Part shown: piece after piece, positions 39,341-50,005 of the stretch | Layout: each line of letters starts with the position of its first letter | Numbering within the stretch: position 1 is the first letter of the stretch | NCBI RefSeq assembly: GCF_024297065.1 | Contig: NZ_CP101114.1 | Coordinates: 1,481,001-1,545,000 of the forward strand | DNA length: 64,000 nt | Reading direction: 5' to 3' | From: Bartonella harrusi | Lineage (GTDB): Bacteria > Pseudomonadota > Alphaproteobacteria > Rhizobiales > Rhizobiaceae | Notes under the pieces: model-generated | What the model was told of the DNA's origin: nothing | What the model saw: only the letters and a program-made list of their open reading frames with translations | Databases searched by the model: none | Made by a program: the position numbers and the translations under genes

Positions 39341-39811
39341 AACATAAGTTTTCAGTAAATTCGTTTATACGCATAGATATCAAAATGACTCAATGGTTAT
39401 ACTTTCAAACAAACGCGATGCTGTTCTTTTAAGCAAGACAAGACAGCAAAACAAATACGCCTCATTATAGAGGTGAATTGGAAAGAAATTGATATAAACT
39501 TTCATCTCCATACCCCTCTAAAGTTTTCAAAAATATCTCTCTCATTATTCTCTAGAAAAACAAACGGTATCGACACCAAAAGAGGAGAAAAAAATAATCT
39601 ACACCAAGAAGAATAATGAATATTAATATTTTATAAGTTTGTATGATATATTATACTTTTAATATAATTTAACCATTTAAATAAATGAGACAATATAAAA
39701 ACTGATAAGGATATAGATTTCTTCATAAAATACATATTTATGAAGTTCACAAGACTTTTCACTCGTAAGCGAAATCCTATATAAGAATAAAAGAGCTGTG
39801 GAGATATTTTT
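39341..39811. other. Spacer upstream of lemA
   Basis: AT-rich, no coding frame with a ribosome-binding site. It presumably holds the lemA promoter. Confidence 0.4.
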
Positions 39812-40450
39812 ATGCTAAATGGACAAACGACTTCAATGATACTTCCTTCCCCTACTAAAATTTTAAGGCAATTTTCAATTGTTATTTTCTTAGCATTTTT
39901 ACCATTTTTAAGTGGCTGCGGATTTAATACGATCCCAACAAATGAAGAAAAAGCACATGCAGCATGGAGTGAAGTGCTCAATCAATATCAGCGTCGTGCA
40001 GATCTCATTCCAAATCTTGTGGAGACTGTCAAAGCTTATGCAGCACATGAACAAGCTGTTTTTACAAATGTCATTGAAGCACGTGCCAAAGCAACGCAAG
40101 TCAACATTAATGCCGATATGTTGAACAACCCAGAAATAATGAAGCAATATCTCAACAATCAAGCCAATTTATCAAGCGCACTTTCACGTCTTATGGCTGT
40201 TGTTGAAAACTATCCTGATCTTAAAGCAAATCAGAATTTTCTTGCTCTGCAGTCACAATTAGAAGGCACTGAAAATCGGATTTCTGTTGCACGCCGTGAT
40301 TATATCGAAACCGTACGAATCTACAATACGGCTCTCAAGACAATGCCAACGATGATTTGGGCAAAACTATGGTTTCGTAATGCTAAGCCTATGCCAACAT
40401 TTACGATTGATACCAATAATCAACAAGCACCAAAGGTTGATTTTCATTAA
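39812..40450 (+). CDS. lemA: LemA family lipoprotein
   Basis: 212 residues. The N-terminal hydrophobic stretch ends in the lipobox-like LSGCG (cysteine near residue 35), so the mature protein is probably lipid-anchored. The LemA helical bundle follows: HAAWSEVLNQYQRRADLIPN, then LVETVKAYAAHEQAVFTNV and the closing helix RRDYIETVRIYNTALKTMP. The function of LemA proteins is poorly known. They are commonly encoded beside a TPM-domain protein, as here, where the stop and the next ATG overlap by one base. A start at 39836 is possible. Confidence 0.9.
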   Translation: MLNGQTTSMILPSPTKILRQFSIVIFLAFLPFLSGCGFNTIPTNEEKAHAAWSEVLNQYQRRADLIPNLVETVKAYAAHEQAVFTNVIEARAKATQVNINADMLNNPEIMKQYLNNQANLSSALSRLMAVVENYPDLKANQNFLALQSQLEGTENRISVARRDYIETVRIYNTALKTMPTMIWAKLWFRNAKPMPTFTIDTNNQQAPKVDFH

Positions 40451-41301
40451 TGAAAGCGTTTCGACATCCTATGCAACGCAGTGTTTTTCCATGCGTATGG
40501 GCTTTTTTGAGCGCTCTCTGTTTGGTTGTCGCATTAGGAAGCATCACTTACGCGCAGATTAAGTTTCCTTCCCTCACAGGCTCTGTCAACGATATAGCGC
40601 ATTTGCTCGATAATGCAACAAAACAAAATCTAACAGAAAAACTGGCTGAACTCGAAGGGAAAACTGGAGATCAAATTGTTATTGTCACTCTCCCGACTCT
40701 TTCAGGAAACGATATAGAGACCTATAGCAATGCTCTTTTTCGCACATGGAGATTAGGTCAAAAACAGCTCAATAACGGTGTATTACTCCTCATTGCGCCT
40801 AATGAACGCGAAGTCCGTATTGAAGTGGGATATGGTTTGGAAGGCGTACTAACAGACGCTCTCTCTTCAGTGATCATTAATACCTTTATTCTTCCCAATT
40901 TTCGTGAAGGAAAGTATCAAAAAGGTGTTATTGAAGCAGTTCATGCAATCATCAACGTTCTGACAGAAAGTGATTCTGAATTTTCTTTTAGAATCAGAGA
41001 AAAAGCTAAAATTGTTGAAGCACAACGAAAACAAGCTGAAAAAGAACAAATGATCGCCAATACAATCATGTTTTTTATTCTTTTTATCGTATTTGGTTTG
41101 CCTCTTCTTGCAATGGTCTTTGGAAAAAAAGTAGGCCCACAGAAATATCTCTGGATGGGTATCATCTTCACACCTTGGTTTCTTAGCTTAAGAGCTGGTG
41201 GTAGATATCCTCCTGGAGGATTTGGTGGTCCTCCAGGAGGAGGAGGTTTCAGGGGTGGTGGTGGCTCATCTGGTGGTGGCGGTGCAACAGGAAGATGGTA
41301 A
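40450..41301 (+). CDS. TPM-domain (DUF477/YgcG-like) membrane protein
   Basis: 283 residues: signal peptide or anchor (about 15-35), TPM domain (LTGSVNDIAHLLDNATKQNL, then GDQIVIVTLPTLSGNDIETY and NGVLLLIAPNEREVRIEVGY), one or two membrane helices (IMFFILFIVFGLPLLAMVF) and a glycine-rich tail ending in SSGGGGATGRW. The glycine-rich terminus is characteristic of this group. It is co-translated with lemA. TPM proteins have been linked to membrane-protein quality control in other systems; the role here is unproven. Confidence 0.87.
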   Translation: MKAFRHPMQRSVFPCVWAFLSALCLVVALGSITYAQIKFPSLTGSVNDIAHLLDNATKQNLTEKLAELEGKTGDQIVIVTLPTLSGNDIETYSNALFRTWRLGQKQLNNGVLLLIAPNEREVRIEVGYGLEGVLTDALSSVIINTFILPNFREGKYQKGVIEAVHAIINVLTESDSEFSFRIREKAKIVEAQRKQAEKEQMIANTIMFFILFIVFGLPLLAMVFGKKVGPQKYLWMGIIFTPWFLSLRAGGRYPPGGFGGPPGGGGFRGGGGSSGGGGATGRW

Positions 41302-41459
41302 AACGCGTATAAATTTCAAACAGAGTGTGTTTCCTTTAAAATGAAATTTATTGCTGTATTATCTTCATTTTAATAAAAAATTCTATATTTTACTGTGCAA
41401 TTCTTTTACTGTTTATAATAAAAACGCGAATACCAATGTAAATAATGTAAATATTGCTC

Positions 41460-42198
41460 ATGAAATATGAATTAAAACATATTGATCGTAAACACTTACC
41501 GCATCACTTTAAAACACTCCCTGGTAATCCACCAGTTGAATGGAAAATCAGTCATAACTTGGTCGAATATCCTGAAGCACTGCGTTATATGCAACAGCGT
41601 GTCGAAGACATTCTTGTAAAAAACGCTCGTGAACAGGTTTGGCTTCTCGAGCATCCCTCTCTTTATACAGCTGGAACAAGTGCCAATAAAAAAGATCTTT
41701 TAACACCTGATATATTCCCTGTTTATGAAGCTGGCCGTGGTGGTGAATTTACCTATCATGGTCCAGGGCAACGTATTGCTTATATTATGCTTGATCTCAA
41801 ACGCAGGAAACAAGACATTCGCGCTTTTATTAGCGCATTAGAAGAATGGATTATACAAGTACTTGCAAAATTTAATATAACAGGTGAGCGTCGTGAAGAG
41901 CGCGTTGGCGTCTGGATTAAACGATCCAATAACACACACAAAAAAAAACAATATTGCTTTGGAAGATAAAATTGCGGCTATTGGCATTCGAGTACGAAAA
42001 TGGGTAAGTTTTCATGGAGTTTCTATCAATGTTCATCCTAATTTAGCGCATTATTCAGGAATTGTGCCCTGTGGAATTACAAAACATGGCGTAACCAGCT
42101 TTCTTGATCTAGGTTTCCCTGTAACAATGGGTGAGATTGATATTGCTCTAAAACAAGTATTCGAGCAAATTTTTGGTCCAACCATTGATGTTTCCTAA
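41460..42198 (+). pseudogene. lipB: Octanoyltransferase LipB, frameshifted at a poly-A tract
   Basis: The first frame (from ATG 41460) gives the N-terminal half with the substrate motif [12 protein letters not shown] and ends at 41969. The second frame gives [20 protein letters not shown], the catalytic cysteine region [12 protein letters not shown] and the normal C-terminus at 42198. Removing one A from the run of nine at 41940-41948 joins them perfectly ([13 protein letters not shown]). LipB moves octanoate from ACP to lipoyl domains and is usually essential for lipoate synthesis. No other residues are damaged. The break could be a true mutation, a sequencing error or a site of slippage, so loss of function is not certain. 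Confidence 0.88.
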
Positions 42199-42280
42199 CT
42201 GCATTGATTTTTAAATAAAAAACAGGCATAAAATTTATTCTAATGACGATTTTATTTTATGAGGTGGATAATCAAACGCT

Positions 42281-44347
42281 ATGAGCGATAACAGCAAAGA
42301 TCTTTTTAGTATTTTAAATAATGCGCAGTCTCGGATAAATACAAAAGAGGAAAATCCGCAATCTCCCGTGAATTCAGAAGAAAGAGCTTCGAAAAAAAAG
42401 ACAAAAGATACACAAGAAGATAGCTATAATGCTCTCTCTATTCGCGTGCTTGAGGGCTTGGAACCTGTGCGTTTACGCCCTGGAATGTATATTGGTGGAA
42501 CAGATAGTAAAGCACTACATCATTTGTTTGCTGAAATTATTGATAATGCCATGGATGAAGCCGTCGCCGGTTATGCAGACTTCATTGATGTACTTTTAGA
42601 GAGAAACGGTTATTTAACAGTTACAGATAATGGACGCGGTATTCCTGTTGAAAATCATCCTCAAATGCCTGATAAGTCTACACTTGAAGTTATTATGACA
42701 CAACTCCATTCCGGTGGAAAGTTTGATGGAAAAGCGTATCAAACTGCTGGTGGGCTCCATGGAGTAGGAATTTCTGTTGTTAATGCTCTTTCTGATGATA
42801 TGGAAGTTGAAGTAGCACGAGAACGGAAACTTTATCGACAACGCTTCTCACGCGGTATTCCACAATCTCCATTGGAAGATTTGGGAGATGTTTATAATCG
42901 TCGTGGCACGCGTGTTCGTTTTCATCCTGATAGTAAAATTTTTGGTGAAAAAGCCGCTTTTGATCCAGAAAAAATTTATAAGATGGCACGCTCTAAAGCC
43001 TATCTTTTTGGTGGCGTAAAAATTCGCTGGACTTGCGATCCCGTCCTCCTTGAGAGAACAAAAAATATTCCTGAAAAAGCTGTTTTTCACTTCCCCGACG
43101 GTCTGAAAGACTACTTACTCTCATCATTAAAAGATGAATATCGTGTCACATCAGAAATTTTTTCTGGAAAGACAAAACAATGTAATGATCATGGCTCTGT
43201 TGAATGGGCTGTTGCTTGGCATGGTGGTGATGCCTATGTACAGTCTTATTGTAATACTATTCCTACCGGAGAAGGAGGAACACACGAAATAGGACTAAGG
43301 CAGGTTCTGTTGCGTGGATTGAAATCCTATGCTGAGTTAATAGGCAATAAACGCGCTTCTATCATTACCTCTGATGATATCATGATTTCAACGGCTGCCA
43401 TCCTTTCCGTTTTCATCAGAAATCCTGAATTTGTTGGACAAACCAAGGACCGATTAGCAACAATTGAAGCACAGCGTATCGTTGAAAATGCAATACGCGA
43501 TCCTTTCGATCATTGGCTAACAAATTCTCCTCAAGAATCAACAAAACTCCTTGATTGGGTTATTGAACGTGCCGAAGAACGCGTTAAACGACGCCAAGAC
43601 AGAGAAATAAATCGGAAAACAGCTGTACGTAAATTGCGTCTACCAGGAAAACTTGCAGATTGTAGCCAAAACTGTGCTGCTGGTGCTGAATTATTCATTG
43701 TTGAAGGTGATTCCGCTGGTGGTTCTGCTAAACAAGCACGCAATAGAGCCAACCAAGCCATTTTACCTCTTCGTGGAAAAATCTTAAATGTAGCTAGTGC
43801 CGCATATGAGAAAATGAACGCAAGCCAAACAATTAGTGATCTTATCCTTGCCCTTGGATGTGGAACACGCTCTAAATACCGTGAAAAAGACCTCAGATAT
43901 GAACGCATTATCATTATGACAGACGCAGATGTGGATGGTGCTCACATTGCCTCACTCCTCATTACTTTCTTCTTTCAAGAAATGCCCGATCTTATTCGTC
44001 AAGGACATTTATACCTTGCGGTTCCCCCCCTTTACCGAATATCACAAGGAGGAAAAGTTGCTTATGCACGTGATGATACCCATAAAGACGAATTGCTAAA
44101 GACGGAATTTACTGGAAAAGCTAAAATCGAAATTGGCCGTTTTAAAGGGCTTGGTGAAATGCGTGCCGAACAACTGAAAGAAACGACAATGCATCCTCAA
44201 AAACGTACATTACTGCGCGTCTCTATTGATACAGTGGAAATGCAAGAAACGAAAAATACCGTAGAAAGTCTTATGGGAACAAAACCGGAAGCACGATTTC
44301 GTTTCATACAGGAAAACTCCACTTTTGCTTCCAATCTAGACATCTAA
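42281..44347 (+). CDS. parE: DNA topoisomerase IV subunit B
   Basis: 688 residues. After a charged N-terminal extension (about 50 residues) comes the GHKL ATPase: VLEGLEPVRLRPGMYIGGTD, EIIDNAMDEA, DNGRGIPVE and LHGVGISVVNALS. The transducer domain follows, then TOPRIM (IVEGDSAGGSAKQARNR; TDADVDGAHIASLL) and the C-terminal GRFKGLGEMRAEQLKETTM. The absence of the long GyrB insert and the sequence of the TOPRIM region favour ParE over GyrB. With ParC it decatenates daughter chromosomes. It converges on recJ with only 30 bases between the stops. Confidence 0.93.
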   Translation: MSDNSKDLFSILNNAQSRINTKEENPQSPVNSEERASKKKTKDTQEDSYNALSIRVLEGLEPVRLRPGMYIGGTDSKALHHLFAEIIDNAMDEAVAGYADFIDVLLERNGYLTVTDNGRGIPVENHPQMPDKSTLEVIMTQLHSGGKFDGKAYQTAGGLHGVGISVVNALSDDMEVEVARERKLYRQRFSRGIPQSPLEDLGDVYNRRGTRVRFHPDSKIFGEKAAFDPEKIYKMARSKAYLFGGVKIRWTCDPVLLERTKNIPEKAVFHFPDGLKDYLLSSLKDEYRVTSEIFSGKTKQCNDHGSVEWAVAWHGGDAYVQSYCNTIPTGEGGTHEIGLRQVLLRGLKSYAELIGNKRASIITSDDIMISTAAILSVFIRNPEFVGQTKDRLATIEAQRIVENAIRDPFDHWLTNSPQESTKLLDWVIERAEERVKRRQDREINRKTAVRKLRLPGKLADCSQNCAAGAELFIVEGDSAGGSAKQARNRANQAILPLRGKILNVASAAYEKMNASQTISDLILALGCGTRSKYREKDLRYERIIIMTDADVDGAHIASLLITFFFQEMPDLIRQGHLYLAVPPLYRISQGGKVAYARDDTHKDELLKTEFTGKAKIEIGRFKGLGEMRAEQLKETTMHPQKRTLLRVSIDTVEMQETKNTVESLMGTKPEARFRFIQENSTFASNLDI

Positions 44348-44377
44348 TTTTTAAATAATTCTCAAAAAAGAGCCTTC

Positions 44378-46162
44378 TTAAACCGCTGCTGCGTCAATAA
44401 CACGCATTTGTGGAGTAATCATTCCATTCCAATAATTCAAACTGAGATTACCAGCCAAATGGATCATTTCACCAATATTTTCAGAAAGAAAATGACCAAG
44501 TGGTGTTCCCACAGCACGAAAAGCAATGCCTTGCAGTTTGTTTCCTTCAATATTAGCCATAACGAGGCGAAGATGCCCCTTTCCCACCTCACAAAGATTA
44601 ATTAACCGATGAGAAGGCAAAACAAAAACAGGTGTGGTATTCCCTGAACCAAATGGCCCTGCTTTTTCGATTATCTCAAAAAGCTCTTTATTGACACCAG
44701 AAGCAGAAAGACACCCATCTATCCTAAGAGACTTTTTAGCACGCAACTGTGACACCATTACAGAGACTTTCTCTTCCAGCCATTTTCGAAAAGTTTCAAT
44801 TTTTGTCGCTTGGATTGTGATCCCTGCTGCCATACTATGTCCCCCCCCTTTTTCTAATAAATCTAAAGTTACAGCTTCACGAACAAGTGCCCCTAAATCT
44901 ATACCGCTCATTGAGCGTCCCGATCCTACGCCACTTCCATCTTCTTTCAAAGCAATGGCAAAAACAGGACAAAAAAAACGCTCTTTTAAGCGGGATGCAA
45001 GAATACCAATAACACCTGGATGCCATTCTTGATGTGCAATGACAAGTGACAGAGGCATATCCTGATTTTGATAAAGAGAATCAATATAAGATTCTGCTTG
45101 TGCTAATTGAAGACTCTCCATTTCTTGACGCTCTTGATTCAGTTGATTCAACTGTTCTGCTATTTTTTCAGCTTCCTCTTTATCCTCACAGCTAAGCAAA
45201 CGGGCTCCCAAAGCTTGGTCGCCAATACGCCCTCCCGCATTAATTCTAGGACCTAATAAAAAACCCAAATGAAAACTATTAAGCGGCTCATCTAAACGCG
45301 CAACTTTTGTTAAAGCCACTATGCCGTGATTATAAAGAGAACGTGCAACTTGGAGCCCTTTAACCACAAAGGCACGATTCACACCCTGTAATGGCACAAC
45401 ATCACAGATGGTTGCTAATGCAACAAGATCAAGCATACTGAGAAGATCAGGAAGATTTTCTCTCAACTGCCTTTTTTTCAACAAATGATTAACCCATGCT
45501 AACGTAACAAAGACAACGCCAGCTGCACACAAATGCCCTTGCCCAGAAAAATCATCAGGACGATTAGGATTGACAAGGGCAATAGCCTCTTGATGAACCT
45601 CAGACATTTGATGATGATCTAAAACGACGACATCAGAGCCTTCAAGCCTTGCTGCTTTAACCGCCTCTGGACTGTTTGCACCACAATCAACTGTAATAAT
45701 GAGATGGGCACCTTCTTGCACGAGCATTCTCATTGCTTGCTCATTAGGACCATATCCTTCCACAATACGATCAGGAATATAAATTTTTACTTCCACACCC
45801 AAAGAACGGAGAAAACGCGCTACGAGTGCCGATGAACAGGCACCATCGACGTCATAATCGCCAAAAACCGCAACCTTCTCTTTCTCTAAAATAGCCTTAA
45901 CGATGCGCTCTGCCGCACATTGCATATCCGCAAAACTTTCTGGATCAGGCATAAGTGTGCGCAATGTTGGGTTAATAAAAGCAACCGCTTCAGATTCATC
46001 CACATCTCTTGCCGAAAGAACGCGAGCAAGCGCATCTGGAAAACCAAATTTTTGAGAAATCGCACGCGCGTTATTTATCCCTTGAATATCAAGAGCATCC
46101 AACCAAGCTTGCCCACAAGCAGAAGATTTAACATTGAGAAAATAACGAGACTGCGGCATCAC
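44378..46162 (-). CDS. recJ: Single-stranded-DNA exonuclease RecJ
   Basis: 594 residues. DHH phosphoesterase motifs: VAVFGDYDVDGACSSALV (residues 98-115), LIITVDCGANSPEAV and VVVLDHHQM (DHH at 182-184). The DHHA1 domain carries GGGHSMAAGI near residue 440, and the OB-fold tail ends the protein. RecJ degrades 5' single strands in RecF recombination, base-excision and mismatch repair. Length is normal and all motifs are intact. An adjacent second methionine leaves a one-codon uncertainty at the start. Confidence 0.95.
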   Translation of the reverse strand: MMPQSRYFLNVKSSACGQAWLDALDIQGINNARAISQKFGFPDALARVLSARDVDESEAVAFINPTLRTLMPDPESFADMQCAAERIVKAILEKEKVAVFGDYDVDGACSSALVARFLRSLGVEVKIYIPDRIVEGYGPNEQAMRMLVQEGAHLIITVDCGANSPEAVKAARLEGSDVVVLDHHQMSEVHQEAIALVNPNRPDDFSGQGHLCAAGVVFVTLAWVNHLLKKRQLRENLPDLLSMLDLVALATICDVVPLQGVNRAFVVKGLQVARSLYNHGIVALTKVARLDEPLNSFHLGFLLGPRINAGGRIGDQALGARLLSCEDKEEAEKIAEQLNQLNQERQEMESLQLAQAESYIDSLYQNQDMPLSLVIAHQEWHPGVIGILASRLKERFFCPVFAIALKEDGSGVGSGRSMSGIDLGALVREAVTLDLLEKGGGHSMAAGITIQATKIETFRKWLEEKVSVMVSQLRAKKSLRIDGCLSASGVNKELFEIIEKAGPFGSGNTTPVFVLPSHRLINLCEVGKGHLRLVMANIEGNKLQGIAFRAVGTPLGHFLSENIGEMIHLAGNLSLNYWNGMITPQMRVIDAAAV

Positions 46163-46453
46163 GACTTACTCTTACAATGAAAGCCAATAAAAGACAATCG
46201 GATGTTCAGAACAAAGCAATCTTTCGTAGCGTCCATTTTACGATAAAATATGCATAAGCACCTTTCAATGTGTAGCATTATAATACCTCAATTGTAAGAT
46301 ACTGTTTTATTAAGTTTTTATTTTCTCTTGACGCAATTCGAAAGACATTATATCAGAGCAGATAATACGCGTTAAATATTTCGCTATGATAACAATTTTC
46401 AACGCAAAACAACAGAAATGCCCTCATAAAGGGTTTCAATAAAGGATACTTCT

Positions 46454-46918
46454 ATGGCAACTTTTTCACAAAAGCCAACTGAAGTGGTGAAAAAATGGGT
46501 TATTATTGACGCAGAAGACCTTGTCTTAGGTCGTCTAGCCACATTCGTTGCTAACCGTTTACGGGGCAAACATAAAGCTACATTTACACCACATGTCGAT
46601 GATGGTGACAATGTTATTGTGATCAATGCAAACAAAATATCTCTCACCGGCAAGAAATATACAGACAAAAAATATTATTGGCATACCGGCTATATTGGGG
46701 GAATCAAAGAACGTACAGCGCGTCAGATTCTTGAAGGCCGTTTTCCTGAACGTGTTGTTGAAAAAGCTGTAGAACGCATGATTCCTCGTGGACCACTTGG
46801 TCGTCGCCAATTGAAAAATCTACGTGTTTATGCTGGGAGCCAACACCCGCATGCGGCACAACAGCCCGAATCTCTCGACGTTGGTGCTTTAAACCGCAAA
46901 AATAAAAGGACTGCTTGA
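46454..46918 (+). CDS. rplM: 50S ribosomal protein L13
   Basis: 154 residues, normal for the family. Landmarks: [41 protein letters not shown]-like [13 protein letters not shown] and [24 protein letters not shown] lies upstream of the ATG. L13 is an early assembly protein of the large subunit. It is followed after two bases by rpsI, the universal pairing. Confidence 0.98.
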   Translation: MATFSQKPTEVVKKWVIIDAEDLVLGRLATFVANRLRGKHKATFTPHVDDGDNVIVINANKISLTGKKYTDKKYYWHTGYIGGIKERTARQILEGRFPERVVEKAVERMIPRGPLGRRQLKNLRVYAGSQHPHAAQQPESLDVGALNRKNKRTA

Positions 46919-46920
46919 TT

Positions 46921-47406
46921 ATGGCTGAAATTAATTCTCTTTCTGAGCTTAACGTTGTAACAAGTATTGCAGAAACACATGAAAATGTTGCTCCGGTTCA
47001 TGTGCAAAAGCTCGATGCACAAGGACGTGCTTATGCAACAGGAAAACGTAAAGATGCCGTTGCTCGTGTATGGATCAAACCAGGCTCGGGAAAAATTACC
47101 ATTAACAATAAAGAATTCGACAAATATTTTGCGCGTCCTGTTCTGAGAATGATTCTTCGTCAGCCAATCGTTGCAACAAACAGAGATACGCAATTTGATA
47201 TTGTTGCAACTGTTGCAGGTGGTGGTCTTTCTGGACAAGCTGGTGCTGTGCGCCATGGCATTTCTAAAGCTCTAACCTATTATGAACCAGAACTTCGCAC
47301 AATCTTGAAAAAGGGAGGCTTTCTCACTCGTGATAGCCGTGTTGTTGAACGTAAGAAATATGGTAAAGCGAAAGCGCGTCGTTCTTTCCAATTTTCAAAA
47401 CGCTAA
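46921..47406 (+). CDS. rpsI: 30S ribosomal protein S9
   Basis: 161 residues from ATG 46921 ([11 protein letters not shown]); the frame opens two codons earlier with ATT-type codons. The alphaproteobacterial N-terminal extension (about 33 residues) precedes the S9 core ([39 protein letters not shown]), and the tail [11 protein letters not shown] reaches into the P site. A strong terminator follows. Confidence 0.98.
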   Translation: MAEINSLSELNVVTSIAETHENVAPVHVQKLDAQGRAYATGKRKDAVARVWIKPGSGKITINNKEFDKYFARPVLRMILRQPIVATNRDTQFDIVATVAGGGLSGQAGAVRHGISKALTYYEPELRTILKKGGFLTRDSRVVERKKYGKAKARRSFQFSKR

Positions 47407-47430
47407 TTTCAATTTTTACGCACTCTGTAG

Positions 47431-47454
47431 AGCCCCGTCAAAGCGGGGCTTTTT
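47431..47454 (+). terminator. rplM-rpsI operon terminator
   Basis: AGCCCCG/CGGGGCT stem with loop TCAAAG, then a T run, 25 bases after the rpsI stop. Confidence 0.92.
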
Positions 47455-47719
47455 GGCTTCCTAAAGCAGACCCTTTTTTAAGAATAAAACATTCAATTGA
47501 CACCTATCAAAAAAAAATAAAAATACAAAACAAAAAATCTCTTTTTAGAAAAGAACGAACAAAAAGTTGCTCTAAAAAGCCTTGTATACTCGATTTCAAT
47601 CTTTACAATCTATCCTTTGTTCATTCAGAGATATCTGTATGCTTATCCAAAAAGACTTTTATAACTTTAATTAACATCAAGAGTTTTTCAGTTTCTTTTC
47701 CATTATCATTTAACAAGTT

Positions 47720-48085
47720 TCAGTCTAAGAAGTGCTTTACCATTGAGATAAAATGAGGAACGGAAATAGGCTTTGACATGTATTCTTCACATCCACTGGC
47801 GCGAATGCGTTCTTCATCCCCTTTCATCGCAAAAGCGGTTACAGCAATAACGGGAATAGATCTCAGTTCCTCATCCTCTTTTAATTGTCTAATAACGTCG
47901 ATCCCTGATACCTCTGGTAACTGGATATCGACAAGGATAAGAGAAGGTTTTGATGAACGCGCTAAATCCAATGCCATAAGACCATTACGCGTTTCAACTG
48001 TTTCATAGCCACTCGCCTCTACAAGATCACGGAATAACTTCATATTCAGTTCATTATCTTCCACGATCATAACTTTTTTTGACAT
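47720..48085 (-). CDS. divK: Single-domain response regulator DivK
   Basis: 121 residues from the ATG at 48085 ([18 protein letters not shown]), preceded by GGGTGGAA; the longer frame to 48184 is upstream noise. Only a receiver domain is present: acidic pair E9/D10, phospho-site D53 ([12 protein letters not shown]), T/A region [12 protein letters not shown] and the lysine of YMSKPI. The sequence is that of DivK, which controls the kinases DivJ/PleC and DivL and through them CckA-ChpT-CtrA. pleD, which often follows divK, is not seen downstream. Confidence 0.94.
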   Translation of the reverse strand: MSKKVMIVEDNELNMKLFRDLVEASGYETVETRNGLMALDLARSSKPSLILVDIQLPEVSGIDVIRQLKEDEELRSIPVIAVTAFAMKGDEERIRASGCEEYMSKPISVPHFISMVKHFLD

Positions 48086-49028
48086 TTTTATAATTCCACC
48101 CTTTTGAGATAAAAGATAAGACACCTTACCTTTCACTAAGATAAAATGATAAAAAAAATTGTAAACCAGAAAGAAACGCAACAACGCATACTAAAAGCAT
48201 TTTTTCGCAAATATTTGTTACTTTAAGCGTGATGTTTTTTCCGTTCATAAAGGAAATCTAGAATAATCCTAAAATTTTGGTACCATATAATTTTTCATTG
48301 GCATTATTTTTCAAGTTGGCCCAATTTCATAGATATGTAAATCAACAGTGAAGTCTTTTCAGCTTAGAAAAGATGTAAAACATCGCAAATCAATTCACAT
48401 ATCAGCTTTTAAAGAGAGAAAATTTAAAGGTAGTATTGATATGCGTAGATTATTTGATCTTTAAGCAATCAATTTTTTTCTCTTAAGTGAGAAGATTGTT
48501 ATCCTATTTTGTTATTTCAAACGCTTTTATTATACATCAATACAGCCATTCAATAACAACTTAAAATAAAGGTTATCTATGAATTTTCAATGAAATTTCA
48601 GAATGGATTACCTCTGCAATGAATGCATTGTTAAATACAAAAGCAGTAGCAATAATGGCAAGTAAAAAAATTTTATTATAAATTCTCACCCTTTTCTCAC
48701 CATTTCTGATCTCTTTTATTCTTTTTCAAAATTTTTTTAAGAAGATACAAGTAACAGACAAACATTCTTTCAGCCTTTTGCCATCTCTATCCTATCAATC
48801 GGTACATTTTATTACCGATAAGCAACAATATTTGTACGGCTATCGATTTATTTTTAATATCAAATGAAAAGATTAGGTCTGTTTATTGAAAGAGAGGCCG
48901 TTGACTTTACTTTACGCTTTACAACTTCAAAAAAAGCTAAAAAGATAAGCGCACTCTATAAAAAATTATTATATAATAAAATATAAAAATTGCGATAAAA
49001 TGGCTTATATCAATTAAATAATATATTT
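48086..49028. other. AT-rich region without a supported gene
   Basis: Several very short frames with ribosome-binding-like sequences (for example ATG at about 48440) end within ten codons. The base composition becomes extremely AT-rich towards 49 kb. Nothing else is seen. Confidence 0.5.
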
Positions 49029-49269
49029 TTATATTTTAAATTTATTCATAATTAAATTCATATAATTTAAAATGTCAGAAAGATAAAATCCTATAAAAAA
49101 CGCTATAATACCCACTACCAATGAACATATAAACGATAAAATCATTATTAATAATATCTTTTTTTTACTATAACCTTTATATTTGAAATACAAAATAAAA
49201 TAAAATTGCAACTACAACTGTTATTGCAAATAAAAAATTTACAACAAAATTAATAAAAAAATCCCACAT
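49029..49269 (-). pseudogene. Small membrane protein, frameshifted
   Basis: An ATG at 49269 starts MWDFFINFVVNFLFAITVVV and stops near 49180. The neighbouring frame continues as YFKYKGYSKKKILLIMILSF and runs to 49029. Joined, it would be about 80 residues with two to three membrane helices and a basic KGYSKKK loop. The loop resembles KGFSKEYIKK in the small protein at 49671-49868, so the two may be paralogs. No strong ribosome-binding site. Its function is unknown; its position suggests an accessory or immunity role to the glycine-rich protein upstream. Confidence 0.4.
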
Positions 49270-49417
49270 AAATAACAGACACCATAACGATCAATGATTT
49301 AAATACAAAATATTTAATGATAATATAATTAATTTATTAAACATAATATTGTTCTATATTTTAATTATTAAATAATTAAAATTTCTGTTAAAACATGTTT
49401 TTAAAATTAAAACTATA

Positions 49418-49596
49418 CTAATTAATTAAACAATAAAGTCCCAAATATATTATAATATACATGATGATTATAATAGTTCCTAATTTTATAGATTGCATCC
49501 AAGTAGGAAATTTTAATTTAGAAAAAATATACTTAAAAAAACGAAAATAAATGTCGCAATAAATGCGTTTTTAATATTAAAGTAAATGTCATCCAT
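49418..49596 (-). pseudogene. Second small membrane protein, frameshifted
   Basis: From ATG 49596 the frame reads MDDIYFNIKNAFIATFIFVF and stops after 27 codons. Adding one base in a run of six T restores a longer frame through KLKFPTWMQSIKLGTIIIIM to a stop at 49418. The result would be about 58 residues with two membrane helices. GGAAA precedes the ATG. No family is recognised. Confidence 0.4.
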
Positions 49597-49670
49597 AATA
49601 GTTTCCAATTAAAATTTATATAAAGTAATATATTATAATCATATGAGTTATTTTCGTGTTAATAAATATA

Positions 49671-49868
49671 TCACTTTATATAAAAGTTAACTGAAGAAAA
49701 TATTAAAAAGAACAATATAAAAAACGAACTTATTCTTATAAAGGATATTTTTTTAATATATTCTTTACTAAATCCTTTAGGTAAATAATACAACTTAAAA
49801 AATTCTGCAAAGATACCTAAAATACAAAATAGGATAAAAAAATCACAGAAAACACTAAAAACATACAT
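49671..49868 (-). CDS. Small membrane protein of unknown function
   Basis: 65 residues with two membrane helices (FCDFFILFCILGIFAEFF and ISSFFILFFLIFSSVNF) around a basic loop KGFSKEYIKK. The frame is intact. AGGGA lies 12 bases before the ATG, a weak site. It is the first gene after the glycine-rich bacteriocin-like gene on the same strand, so an immunity or accessory function is possible but unproven. Confidence 0.5.
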   Translation of the reverse strand: MYVFSVFCDFFILFCILGIFAEFFKLYYLPKGFSKEYIKKISFIRISSFFILFFLIFSSVNFYIK

Positions 49869-50005
49869 AAAATATAAAATCCCTAACTAAAATAGAATAT
49901 TAATCAATATATTACTAAAATCTACTTTATTAATACTTGTAGAAATATTTATTAATATGTCTACAAAATTACCACAGTTTTAGAGATGGATAAATATTTT
50001 ATAAA

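Noticed and set aside
46163..46453. L13 autoregulatory leader upstream of rplM
   Set aside because: No convincing conserved hairpin could be identified by eye.
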